A stretch of DNA of 64,000 bases from Callipepla californica brunnescens (taxonomy: Eukaryota; Chordata; Aves; Galliformes; Odontophoridae), in contig JALIRH010000002.1 of assembly GCA_023055505.1 (NCBI GenBank), positions 53,195,233-53,259,232 on the forward strand, written 5' to 3'. The position numbers and the translations under genes were made by a program. Each line of letters begins with the position of its first letter. Position 1 is the stretch's first letter. Shown here piece after piece: positions 38,901-51,795 of the stretch. The notes under the pieces were generated by a model. That model saw only the letters and a program-made list of their open reading frames with translations. It was not told where the DNA came from and ran no database searches.

Positions 38901-39344
38901 GGAACTCTCATTAACTGAGATATGAGAAACATTGTATTAACATAAGAAATGTGAAAATGTGTAAAGGCTATGTAAATAGAAGACCTTGCAGCCAAAATAA
39001 ATTTACTGATTCTAGGATATTGAATGTCTCCTTTAAAAGCAAACAAGCAAACAAAATGAGGGTATCCAAAGGTTTCCTTCAGTGATATATTACTATCAAT
39101 TCCATAAATAATAGATGCCTGTTTTATTAACACAACCCTTACTGTGAAGTCCCCATAAAGCACAGGAATTACATCTGAAAAATGCTATGAGATATAAAAT
39201 ATGTAACAGGTTATTTAGAGTTACTGCCAAGCACAATTAGATAATTTAGCCTAGTCCAAAGAGAAAGTGACGATATCTGTAGGCTTTCTAAACCTGTAAG
39301 AAATGGGTTGGAGAAGGAGATGGTGGTGGCTGAATAGGTAGGCC

Positions 39345-39832
39345 CAGAGGTTCACGATGAGTAGCACAAGATCTAGTTGGAAAACTAGCGGTGTATTACA
39401 GGGGTACCTACTGGCTGCAGTTCTGTTCCATACATTCTTCAATGATCTGGATGATGCAGCAGAACACTCTCTCAGCAAGTTTTCAGAGAACACAAAACTG
39501 GGAGAGGCAGATGCTTGCTGCCATCTTGAGGAAATCTTGACAAGCTGGAAAAATGGACTAACAGGAACCTTGTGATGCCCAAATACAAAGCCCTGTACCC
39601 AGGGAGGAACAACCTCAAGCAGCAGGACCTGCTGGGAGCCACTCAACTGGATGTGAAGAAAAGAACCTGAAGGTCCCAATGGACACCGAGTGCAACACGA
39701 GTTAGCAATGTGCCCTTGCTGCTCAGAAGGCTAACAGGACCTGAGCTGTCACAGGCAAAGTATCACAAACAGGTTTTCCTTCCTTCTATTCAGCACTGGT
39801 GAAGCCTCATCTAGTGTACTATGCCCACTGTG
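39345..39832 (+). mobile_element. CR1 LINE internal fragment (reverse transcriptase region), plus strand
   Basis: The translated part includes SWKTSGVLQGYLLAAVLF and FNDLDDAAEHSLSKFSENTK, which aligns with the CR1 reverse transcriptase SGVPQG...FINDLD...SKFADDTK region. The catalytic ADD is replaced by SEN. After TKLG the frame drifts. The downstream DNA (gatgcccaaatacaaagccc, gggaggaacaacctcaagca, cagcactggtgaagcctcat) still follows CR1 order. The CR1 3' end is missing. Confidence 0.85.
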
Positions 39833-42800
39833 GTAGAATGAGCTTCAGATCATGGCATGGTTAACTTGAGAATTCATCTAATTTCATGGAATCATTACAT
39901 GTGAGTAAAGTATACATGCTGAAGAATCTGAACAATTAATGTATGGTCAGAAGTCAAGATGAAGAACATGTGGGCCACAAAATCCTAGTGCATGTATGAG
40001 ACATTTCACAATTAGATTGAGATTTTTTTTTTTCCCTTAAACTAGAAACAAAGGAGTTATTTGTTTAAACTACATAATATACAGTTAATTTTTGAAAATA
40101 ACATGTTTATGCTTTTTATAAATGCAGAAAAATACATTTTTAATATATAAGCAAAAGCCTCAGCATGCAGAATCTAAATTTGCTAATGATAAAAAAGGAA
40201 ATGTGTTCAGTTTCATTTAGTAAACAGACAGCTATAGAAGTACCTTCTTATTTTTGTGTATTTGAAGAACTAGAAACAGTAATTCAAGTTTCAGCCTATG
40301 AATATTTAAAGTATTCTAGCATATGCACATCTTTATCACATAATGTATCAGATCTGATTTCACATGTAAATACTCATGGAAAAGTAAACAGAATTGCAAT
40401 AGTCAGCAAATGGTCAGTTACTTACTTTCAAGTTTATGGAATCAGGTATCTTTTACAATTACTTACAGGAGCCTAATCCAGTCCTTCATTGTCAAAGGGT
40501 GAACTATAATACTTGTTGAAAGCAGAGCTTGTAGAACTCCATTAAAAAAAAACAAACCAACACGATTTTTTGTTTTCTCCTACCATTTGATGATTTACTG
40601 AGCAAACAGGAAGATGATGACTGAAATATTTTATAAGCATGAAAATGTGTTAAGGAATCACAAAGGCAAATCTAAAATGGAGGGGAAAAAGGATCTAGAA
40701 GTAAATACTTTGTGATGTGTATGAGCAAGGGGACTTATCTACTCTGCTGAAAGAACAAGGGAAAAGTACTAAGCAACGAAAGAGTTCTGAGTGGACTAGA
40801 TGCACAAAAATTTAGAAATTATTGTCTTGTTAGCCAAAAGGAAATTTGTTTAAGGAATCTCTTCCGCTCTGTAGTCTTATTAAAACTACAATAAATATAA
40901 ATATTTCTACATCCATATAACAGGATCTTCAAATAAAAACATAGTTTACTAAGCACCCTGAAAAACAGTTCTATAATAATTCTTAGGAAGAAATTTTATA
41001 AATAAATGATGCAAGCAATAGGGAAAGTAAAATCATATTAAGAGAAAAACAACAGTAACACAGAAATATACAATATACAGCTACTTTAACCAGATTCAGT
41101 ATGGTACTGCTGAAATAACAAAGACTGCTTCCCCAAAGTGGGATTTATAATTATTAGAACTTTTAATTCTTACATCAGATTTACTGTTCTCAGGTTATTC
41201 ACAACCAAATTATCTGTATGCTGTAATTGGTATGTCACATCAATGTTCAGCCTGCACAGCTGTAGTGACATCAGTGAGATGAGATATGCTGCATTTGTTA
41301 GGAAGAGACAGGCATTTGAGTGCCAAAAGTTAACACTTGTTTCTGTGACATCATTTTGGAAACGTAATAGCAGTGTCATTAGAGAAAGAATATCCAATCT
41401 TAGCTATTTAACTATCTTGGTAAAACTATGCAGACTTCTTGTGGATTGAATGAACTTCACTGGCACAGGATACATGAATAAAGAAGTCATTTCTAGATTT
41501 TTCTTTATGTATGCAATCACAGACTTTGTGATCTTAGCCTGCTTCTGTCCTACTCTGTCACCCCTTCAGTGTAAGTTATTTCTCCAATATGAATTTTGTA
41601 TGAGCAGGAATCATGCCAGCCTGAAATACATCCTCAGTGTTTAGGCTACTCGATATTTGCACCTACATCCACAAGTGAGAAGTACTTCTTGGTACTGCAA
41701 TATTGATTTAGAAAAGAGAGCAAGAATGGACAACAATTACTTACTGCTTAGTGGAAACATCAAGTCTAGGGGCCTTGATGATTTGGGATAGTTTGGCAGA
41801 TACTTTTTATTATGCTAAGTATTTCTATTAGATGCAGAATAGCCTAATTCAGAATCAGATTCCCCTCATGCAATATAGATGTTTAGAAACATGGGAAAAA
41901 GACCATGCAATGAGAAATGTCTCAGAGTCTGCATACATCTTCGCCTGCCACTTGCCCAGAAATGTGCAGAAGAAGACTGCACAAGCTCAGAAGCCCACTA
42001 AGAACTGCAGGCAAGCAATCTCTGCTATGAAAGTGCTGTTGATTTGGCTGCCTTGAATGGGTGTCAATCATTAACAGCACTATTGCATGTGTCCCCAAGA
42101 TAATACGTTAGTGGTTGCTTGAGACTGACTAATGGTGCCTGAACATCACAGGAGAGAAAGATGTGCAACACATAAGTACTACTGAGCCTTTCCTGAGTGA
42201 TGCTGAATACTAAGCATGGCCTATGTTATTTACAATATACTATTACTAAAGCTCAGGATTTATATTAACAGTTTGTTAGGGATGACTGGTAGCTTGGTCC
42301 AAGGAAATAATACTTTCATGTCACTGCAGAACAGAAGTGCAGGGGAAAAATGACTCAGTGGGTTTAGCCACAACTGGTTGCTAGGCATTCTTCAGACTGA
42401 ATCAATTTACACATGGTTTTTTGCTTACTACCAATGTGTGAATACTCAGTGTCTTTTCAGAGAAACTGTTCATGGTATACTAGCCCGTAGACTGCATTTA
42501 CCAGGATAGAAGAAATGTATGGGAATAATGTGGCAATATAAAGTAACTGTTGTGATTTTATTGCAGTGGAAAGGCTTTCTCTTACTTGTATACTGGATTT
42601 AGTATTTATTTTTAAAAAATTAACCAGAACATTCAAGAGAATTCCCAATTCTTTTGAAGAGCTACATCTTCTCCAGCTATTATATTCAACAGAAATATAT
42701 TATTTGTGCTAGTTCAAGTAGTACTGAATAACCTATAGCTGACCACAAGCTATAACATTTTCAATACAAACAGAAGCATCAGTATAGTTTTTACACCAAC

Positions 42801-44764
42801 TGAAATTCCCTTGCTGTAGTTGCCAATGTTATGCAGACTATACCATCATCCTGAAGATAACTTCATTTTACATACGAAATGGAAGCATCTCCTCTAATTC
42901 CCATGTGAACAGTTCAGCTTTCCCTTTAAGAGCAGATGCCTTGCTATTTTCAAATATTTTTCTCTTATCACCTAGCAAAGAATCAGGTATACTTCTCTAA
43001 GGTGAACACTGGTATGAGAAATCTAGTGGTATTTGCAAAAACAATCATTTAATCATATGTATAAGGTTCTAGAAAGATGAAACAAACATAAGACTCTTGA
43101 ACATGTGATCCTTAGAGTGGAAAGAAGTGAAATAATCATAGAAAAAGAGTCATTATTTTACTCTGCAGCTGCTAGACTTCTCAAAGTCAATGGGTGAAAT
43201 GTATCGTAGAGTTGTAAGATGTTTTTGAAATATATTCAGTATCCAGAATATAAATATGTAAATATTTAGCACCCAAGGGAAAATTCTAGATTTTCACCCC
43301 ACCTCACTGTAGCCTGAGGGCACTGTTTCTAAAGGAGAAAAACAGTTATAAAATTAAACCAGATTGTTAACTCCAATTGCTACTATGCATGCCTATCACA
43401 AGAGATGCAGCAGCTTAAATACTCACTTTCAGTAAGCAAGAAGAGGAGCTGTGAAAGTCCTATAACATTAGGAACTGCTAAGTTTAACCACAAGTCGGTG
43501 AAGCACCTGTAAGGAGAATAAGCCAAAGCCATCTGTCCTATCCTTCCACCATGGATAGCTGTGTAACTCTCAATCATACCAGTTTTCTTTTTTCTTCCTG
43601 CTACTTTTTGGAGTTTTCTTGGTTAGAAATCACATTCCTTCAGAGTGCAATGAACTGTTAATCACAGCAGTTTTCTCAAATGTACAGCCTCTCTACAGCC
43701 TATAAGGATGGGTCTACATCACTCTGAGATGCAGACTATACCATGGAGCAGATTTGGAGATGCCCTTTCTTGCATTCTCCTTTTCTTCATCTTTTAACAG
43801 CAGTAGGTGGAAGTTCTCTATGGGGAAGAGTTTCAATATATTCCAGTATTCAGAAGAATGACTCCATCTTTTAAATTGTGAACTCCTACTTAAATTATTC
43901 AAATAGCTGTGAATTTTATATTTTATTACAGAGGATAAAAATCAAGATATAAAAGGATACACATTATAAATAAGAAGGGAGCAATACCCTTCCCCACTTC
44001 CTGATGGAACGTCTCCTGAGATTTTGGGACAAAAGCACTTAGTCAAGATAAGTTCAAGCCCCAGATGGACTCTGAATGGTCTTTTGATCAGAAGGCAGAT
44101 ACTATGATGCAGAAGCAAGAGAAGAAGAATGTTGGAAAGGTCATCCTGGTTCCTGAAGCACTGAAGGAAGAATCCAAAAACATAAAAGATTGAAGGAGGA
44201 GGGATATACATGCAAATTGGGAATTCATTGTTTAGCTAAGGATTTATAGATAAGTTTTTGCCATACAATTCTGTTGCTTTCTGTTGGTTACAGCTTCATG
44301 AAAGTAACATTTCCTTTTCTTTGAGTAGGTCATTTTGCTTCAACATCAGACAATTAGAATTGTCGAAGTAAAATCCAAGCCACAGTTAATTGCTAACACT
44401 AATAAGCATAGACAATCTGCAAGAAACAAGACACTAAATCATCTGGAACTTCTATTATTTTGGTGAGGAAGTCATTACTATATCCATGCATATGACTAAA
44501 ATAAACATAATTCACACTAGTCCCAAATGATTTCCACTTAAATACTTAAATATTGCTGCTATTCTGTAGCACTAAGACATGTTTTGTTACATACCCACAT
44601 GAAAAAAATTAACAGGATAAATTCTAAATCTGAGGGTCTTCAACTTTTCAAACTTTTTCTTTATATGAGAACATTGTAACTAATTATCAGTTTATCTATC
44701 ATTCATGCCACATGCTCAGTGTTCATAAAACTATTCTGAAGCTGGGTTGTCATGTTGATAGATC

Positions 44765-44990
44765 TGTAATACCAAGTTGGAATAGATTTAGATATGTCTA
44801 ATAGCAAAGTTACATCTTATACCCATGACAGGTTACCCAGTGAGGTTGTGGAGTCTCCTTTTCTAAAGATACTCAAAACCCATCTGGTTGGTATCCTGTT
44901 CAACCTACTGCAGGGATTTTGCTTTGGCATGGGTTTAGACTCCATGATCTCCAGAGTTCCATTCCAACCCCTATGACTCTGTAATTTAAC
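44765..44990 (+). mobile_element. CR1 LINE 3' end, plus strand
   Basis: Landmarks are a cagtgaggttgtggagtctc block, gtatcctgttcaacctactg, ggcatgggtttagactccat, and the 3' block gatctccagagttccattcc followed by aacccctatgactctg. This matches another CR1 subfamily end of about 225 bp. Confidence 0.85.
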
Positions 44991-47900
44991 AGATCTGCAG
45001 GTTTTCTCTCTCTTCAAAAACTACCAATCCAAAGAAACAATTTGACTTCCATTGAATTTCCTGACAGTCTTAATATTAACCACATAATTAATCAATATAG
45101 ATAATTATGTCCACAATATGACCTGAATTTAGTAACTGGTATACTGAATGCTACAACAATTTTATAGCTCAGTGTCTCAGAGTGAAAATTGGTCAGTCAT
45201 AGTACCCAGGATTTTTTCGTATAGGTCAGCTGCTTATCTAACAGGCAGGCAATAATTAAATTTCTTTTCACTAGACCAGGATACTGGCTGCCAAACAGCA
45301 GGATTTTTCCTAGCTTGATTTAAAAGAGTCATTTAAAGCTGTAGTGATAATAAACAAAAACAAAACAATATGAATAAAACTTCATACAAACAACTACATT
45401 ACTGCTACTACTAAGAATAATCACTGTAGAGATCAAGTAAGCACACAGAAGCAGATTCAAAATTCCCTAAAACTGACTTTTAAACTCCTATACCTGTACA
45501 TAGGTTACAAAAAATATTTTACTTATTTTAAATAATTTTATCATGAACTTCATAGTTGGTGGCAATTAATTACCAAGTGTTTAATCCATAAAAATCAAAT
45601 CAGCCTTAAAGAGCAAAATAACTTTGTGAATAATTTTCTGTAATCTCATTTCATATGAATTTTGACTTACAGGTTAGAAATGAACTAGAGGAAAAGAAAA
45701 AAAAAGAAAAACTCAAAAGCAAACAAGAAATAGTATCATACAATCTTTTATTAACCCACATACCACAACTAGCAGATTTGATAACATTGTCTTGAGCTTC
45801 AACTATCAGATAACATCTGGCAAATGATGTTTGTAAGTCCGGTTACACAACATCTTCTGGCTTCTCACTGTCATCTAGGGGACCGATATGTGACTAGAAT
45901 AGCACATTCCAAGCTGCCTGCTTTTCTCATGCTACTACAGATTTTTAATAACAGACATTCCATGGCATTGATTTATGTGAATCTGAATTCTCAAAAAATA
46001 TTTAGCAATTCTGTTCTCATCATCTTCCCCATTACATCATCTTTCCCATTATTTGAGCAGATTTCTTAATACAAAACACGAAATAGTCCTTTGACATTAA
46101 AGTATTCAAACAGCCTTTCTGTATCTCTAACATATAATGATCTCTGAAGTAGTATTTTTTGAGTGTTACTGAAAAGCATTTACTTCTGAAAATATACCAT
46201 TATTTTCTTTCCTTTCAGACAGCACTTTTACTTATATGGCTGACTTCAAATATCAGACATTTTCTGTAATTAAGAATCCATTTTACACTGTGTAACATGG
46301 ATAAAAATATTTTTTCTCACTGAAGTTAAATCCTCCACAAATCTGAGGAAACACTAATGTTAGACCCTCATCTACCTAGTGAGCTGTAGACTAAGCTGCC
46401 ACCACGCAAAGAAGTGCATTTAACATAACTGAGTAGAGTCTTCAGAACAAAAAGAAAATTGAAGGAACTGAATTTATCAACATTACAAGGTATTTGTAAA
46501 TTTGAACATTTACAGTACTTGTTATTCTATGCATTTTTCATAAGAAATTGAAAATGTAGACAGATGTAATTTTGCTACCAGTAATGTTATTTGATATGGT
46601 TATGAATAACCAGTATGTTTTTAATTAAAAATTCTCAGTTAACTTCTATGCCCTTAATACTGCAAAGCACTCTTAGATTATACTGGGAATACCATAGCAG
46701 AGCAGAAAACTAGACTAAATCTAATGTCCCTGACCATGTAAATGGCATCACTGATATGACTACAGTCTCATCTTTACACCGGAGAAGTATTTGATCTGCT
46801 TAGGTGAAATCTTTTCTGTATTGTGGGAAGTTGTAGACAATGCTTTTGTGCATCAGATTGCAATAATTAAATCAACATTGGACTGCAGTGAAATAACTTC
46901 AATGAAAAACAAAATACAGTCTTTAGGAATACACGAAGGGTTAAGGGATTCTGCCTTCATTTACAAATCATAAACACAAGATTTGAAAGTTGTTTTAAGT
47001 TTCACCTTGTATTAATAAATTAAATAACTTTTTTTTTTTTTAAAACAGAATGAAATTTTAAGAAAAAAAATTTTGTTTTGCTTTGTACCTAAAGGGGAAA
47101 GGAAATACACAGTGCAAACACAAAATGCAAAAGATAATTAATAGCCAGACCCATAAAGAAAATATATATTTAAATGTATGTCTTTTAAAATCCAATATTA
47201 CTTAAATACTGATTCCTTCAGTAGACATCTCAGTGTCTAATATCTTTATACTAGCGCCTAAATGAGTTGAGAAAATGAAGAGATTTTTAGATGTCTGCAG
47301 GATGTTGGATAAATGGATGAGTTTACTAAGGAATAAATAAATTACTTGTATACAATCACAGCTGCCAGGAACATTTAATATGAAAAATAGACACCATTCT
47401 ATGGAATATCTGTAGCTGACCTGACTCAAGCTCATGAATTTTATTCATTTTTGGAAGGTATGCAATAGACATAACTTCTCAACCCTGAATTCCAAAGCCA
47501 AATAACAAGAGAAGAGATTTTGTAAAGAACTCAAGATACTAAAGATCATCACAGTTTTTCCTACGCTCTTCTTGCTAGTAGAGATCTTGTCTGGGAGCTT
47601 AATTTCTAATTTTAGAGAAAGGAACACAACACATAGAAAAAAAATAACTAAAAATTTGAAAACAAAAATGAAAGACCTCCTTCGCTATCAATCGTTGTTC
47701 CTTAAAAAAAAAAAAAAAAAATACTCTTAGACACTTTCATTTCAGAAATCCCAATTAGTAGTAGTGGAAATTTAGCAAAAAATCTACTTGTTTTATATTC
47801 AAAACATAAAATCCAAGGAGAGGAACCCCTACTCATTACAAGTGATTGCGGAACTCCTACCACTTTATTTTACAAGTAGTAAAACTTTTTGACAAACTGA

Positions 47901-50900
47901 CAAGGAATAAAAGAAACGTATATGAACTAGTTGTTCTAATAATGAAGTTTCAACCAAGCTGAAAAAAATGATGCACTTACACAAAGAAAGTACTTTCAGT
48001 ACAGATGACTTTGAGGTGTTTTTGATGGAAAAAGAATAATACAAGAAAGACAAATCACTACTTTTTGTGTTCTAACACCAGTAAAACTCAGTAAAATGTA
48101 TTACATCAGAAAAAAAAAAGGGCAAACAGAGCATGAATAAATTTAAGATTCTTCATATTATATTAGGTTTATGATAATTATTAAATTGAAAGTCACTAAA
48201 TTGATAGATATCTACCACATATTTTGAGTAGAAGTGGAGAATGACCACTGATTTCTGAGGTACTTTATATTTGGTGGTGGAACTTTTTGTCGGCCTTACA
48301 CTTTGGACCTAGAAAATATGATATACATGAGACTGTAAAGTAGTTAAAGTAGTATCGCTGCACAAAGGGAATTAATATTAGAAGAAATAACATTTTTAAC
48401 CTAGTTGGCATCCACAGATATCAAACAGGACAATAATAAAGTGACAGCTGCATCAACCTACTATTATCATCATATATATTCCCTATAAAACTTCATATTT
48501 TATGGTTTAGGTTACTTTAAAATTTCACTTCAGAAAGTTCAACTTTTTACTTTACGTTTCATGATGATTTTTAGAACCGTATGTCTACTTTTACTATATA
48601 TCTAAGTTACAGGTACTGAGATGGGGTTTGTTCACAAAATCTTAGTGCAGGTAAAGGTGTATATGTTAAAAAAAAAAAAAAAGAGCCTGTCAGCACCTTA
48701 AGTTAGTAATTCTAATTTGTCAGAGCTTAGTAATTATAAAGAGTTTGAGAGAGAAAGGGAAAAAACAGCTGAGAATAATCTGTATTTAGAAACTTAAATC
48801 AAGCTCTTTATTTTCCACCAATTTCATGTGCAGCCATACAGTTGTAATCTAAATCCCATAGAAAACTTTATATTTCCATTTCTCATGTAGAAAATATTCT
48901 GCATAATGCTATTACTTTATTCCATATGTTTATCATGATAGTACGTATACTGAAGACTGCAAGGACTTCACGTAACAGAGAAAAAGAAAAGTCATATGCA
49001 TAGACACTCTAACAGATTACTTAACATATTTATTAAAAAAAATGGGATAAAATCTTTACCCAAGTTGAAGTAAGCATGATGTTATTCTGGGACAGGTGTA
49101 CTAAGGAAGGGAAATTGCGATATTTAAGACAAAATGACATTATCTGCAATTTTCAACAACCATTAAACAAAGCAACACTAATCTTATCCAGCAGTATCAC
49201 AAAAGACATATTAAGGTGATAATGCACAGTCAGTAAATTTGATAGTATACAAAACAGTATTTACTAGCATCCATCTCAACACTTATGAGAAAGAGACCTT
49301 CTAGACTGATCTCTTGATGAAAATGAAAACTACCCACAAAAATGAATAAGTGCCAAACAACTGCTGATTATACCAAAGGATGATAGATAGGAAATTAGTA
49401 AATGCTTCAAATTCAAATTTACCATTTCATATTGCAAAAACACTCAACACTAGAAACAGAAACATAACTGACACAAGGACTACTATATGCGGAGTAAGTG
49501 TTCCTAGTTACTGGATGGAAACACTTTCTCAGATATAGTGGGTATAAAAGTTTCGTCATAAAGTTTGTGTCAAACTCTTCAGGGAGAGTTTGGTAGAGAA
49601 ACTATATGAAGAAAGCAAAAGTCTGGTAAGAAAAACTAAATATGTCAATAAGAAGTCTTATTTCTGTTAGATAAGAGAAATACTTCAATAAAGAACAGAT
49701 TATTAAAAAAAAACCAACAATCACATATGCAAATGCCAAATTAACAAATATAGGTGAATGAAAACATGGGATATAAACATGTTTTTGTACCCAACATAAA
49801 ACCCTGGTTTTCAATATGGACAGCTAAAGAATCACGCCACTTGCAGGTCTGTGGCTAGAATAGAAAATACATTCTCTGCCTAACTGAAGAGTCACAGTCA
49901 TGGCTGATTATACAAAAGGGCTGAGATCGCTGTCAAGATTTATTGGCCATACACCTCAGAAACTTGTAGATATAGTACATAAAGATGAAAATTCAACCAC
50001 TTAAGAAACAGATAGGTAAAGAGGAATTGCACATCCACACTGCCAAGGTCACCAAGAGAAACTATTACAGACAGAAGTGTTTCCAAGGTGGGGTCACTAC
50101 ACAATCATCCAGAAATCCAGTAAGAACAGTTAGAAAATTTGCCAGATAAGGAAGTCCGATGAGCTATAATTAACTAACTAACTTGTTACGTATTTGGTTA
50201 GAAGTTTGTCTTCTTTTATTCCCCTGAAGTAATAGGTGTGAAAATACTTGATGGAGAAATATGAAGTATGTCTTATAAATTTTGGAGGTGCTATTCTGAA
50301 AATATATACTAGTTGTGAAAAAGCCTATAGTAGATTAGTTCTTCCCAAGCCCTTGTGGAAGAAGACTACTCAGGCTTCTGCTCAGTAGAAATTCCTTAGT
50401 ATCTCCCCTATTCTATCATTTCCAAGTGCTTCACAAACATCATAGACAGATTAATCATTAAAAAGGAAAATAAACGTCTACGGCTCAGACATCATTTCTA
50501 CATTTAAAGCAAAGGGTGACCTCTCTAAATCAGACCCGAGGCTCACCAACCCATTGCAATAACTATGTAAAGACAGAATATCTCTAGGGGAAAAGCATAA
50601 GGACAATACTTAAAGAAAATCCTACCCTGCCTCTGGGACCGTTTTCATTGTTTTGTAACAGGTAGTAATAAAAACTGTTTTGAGAGTGAGAAGACGGTGT
50701 TGTAAAAATACAGAGTGACAATGGAACCATAAAAATACAGCTTAATATTAAAAAAAAAGTTTGCTTGTACTATCTTTGAATGTGCATATAAATTTGTTAG
50801 TCTCCAATGCACTGATACAGGCGATTGTTAAATATTTAACAATACACCATCACACATACGGAGAGGTTTTTTCAGGAGAGATAAAGAATTATTATTCACA

Positions 50901-51534
50901 CATTTATTACTCTAAAATGCCCTACTCAACCATCTCTAGAGTTCCGTGTTCAGTAGGTGTGGAACAAATACAGAGAAAAGACTCGGAAATAGGTAGTATG
51001 CTAGCGATGTCAAAGGAAACACAACATTGAGGAATTAGAATTATTTAGCTTGACTAACTAAGAAAAATGGCATCTTAAAGTATATTATCTCTAAGCTTCA
51101 ATGGCTTGTACACTTGGCGGGGAAAAAAAATAAATTAAAACCCAACAAATAACATTGTAAGAAAACAAAGACAAACTATCCATGAATAATTTTAGTTGAG
51201 AAATCATAATAATTTAGATCTTGGGATAGGACTCACATAGGGATGCCTGATGCAGAAAATACCCTAGTAAAATAAAACCTAAAAGAATTTTAACATTCAA
51301 CAGAAGAGGAAAAATAATTTGAATATTTATGACATCAAGTTAGAAACATAACGCTTGCAGTCCCAATGTAAGACAACACTAACTATGCCCATATACAGTC
51401 AAAACAAAGGCAGCTCCAACGCACCCAGTTGTAAGGTGAATACCCAAAAAGAATAGCACGTACACAAAACAATGAAGGGGGACAGTACCTTTTTGTATGG
51501 CTTATCCAGATAGTATAAAAACAACTGCTAAAAA

Positions 51535-51795
51535 AGGAAAAGCCCACCTGTCATCAAAGGTCAAGGCTCACCAAGAACTCCACAGAGGAGGGATCTCCAG
51601 CAAGAGAATCTTCCCCAATTATGGTCAGCCCTTAAATGGGGTCTGTGAGAGGTGGAGCTAGACTCCACCCCTTCTGGTCACACAGGTGGAGCACACAGGT
51701 GCCTTCACCTGTGCTCCTGCAGCTGATTCAATGCTCACCTCAGGTGATCAATCAGTGGTTCCGGCTGTGATTCAACAGTTCCCAAACACCAGTTA
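51535..51795. repeat. Unclassified GC-richer repeat-like block with strong hairpin
   Basis: The composition changes abruptly from AT-rich intron to about 260 bp of balanced sequence. The block contains a near-perfect inverted repeat: GGAGCACACAGGTG at 51688-51701 pairs with CACCTGTGCTCC at 51706-51717, with a 4-nt loop and one two-base bulge. Several further cacctg/caggtg words lie nearby. It could be a solo LTR or another dispersed repeat, but I could not find clear termini or a target duplication. Confidence 0.45.
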
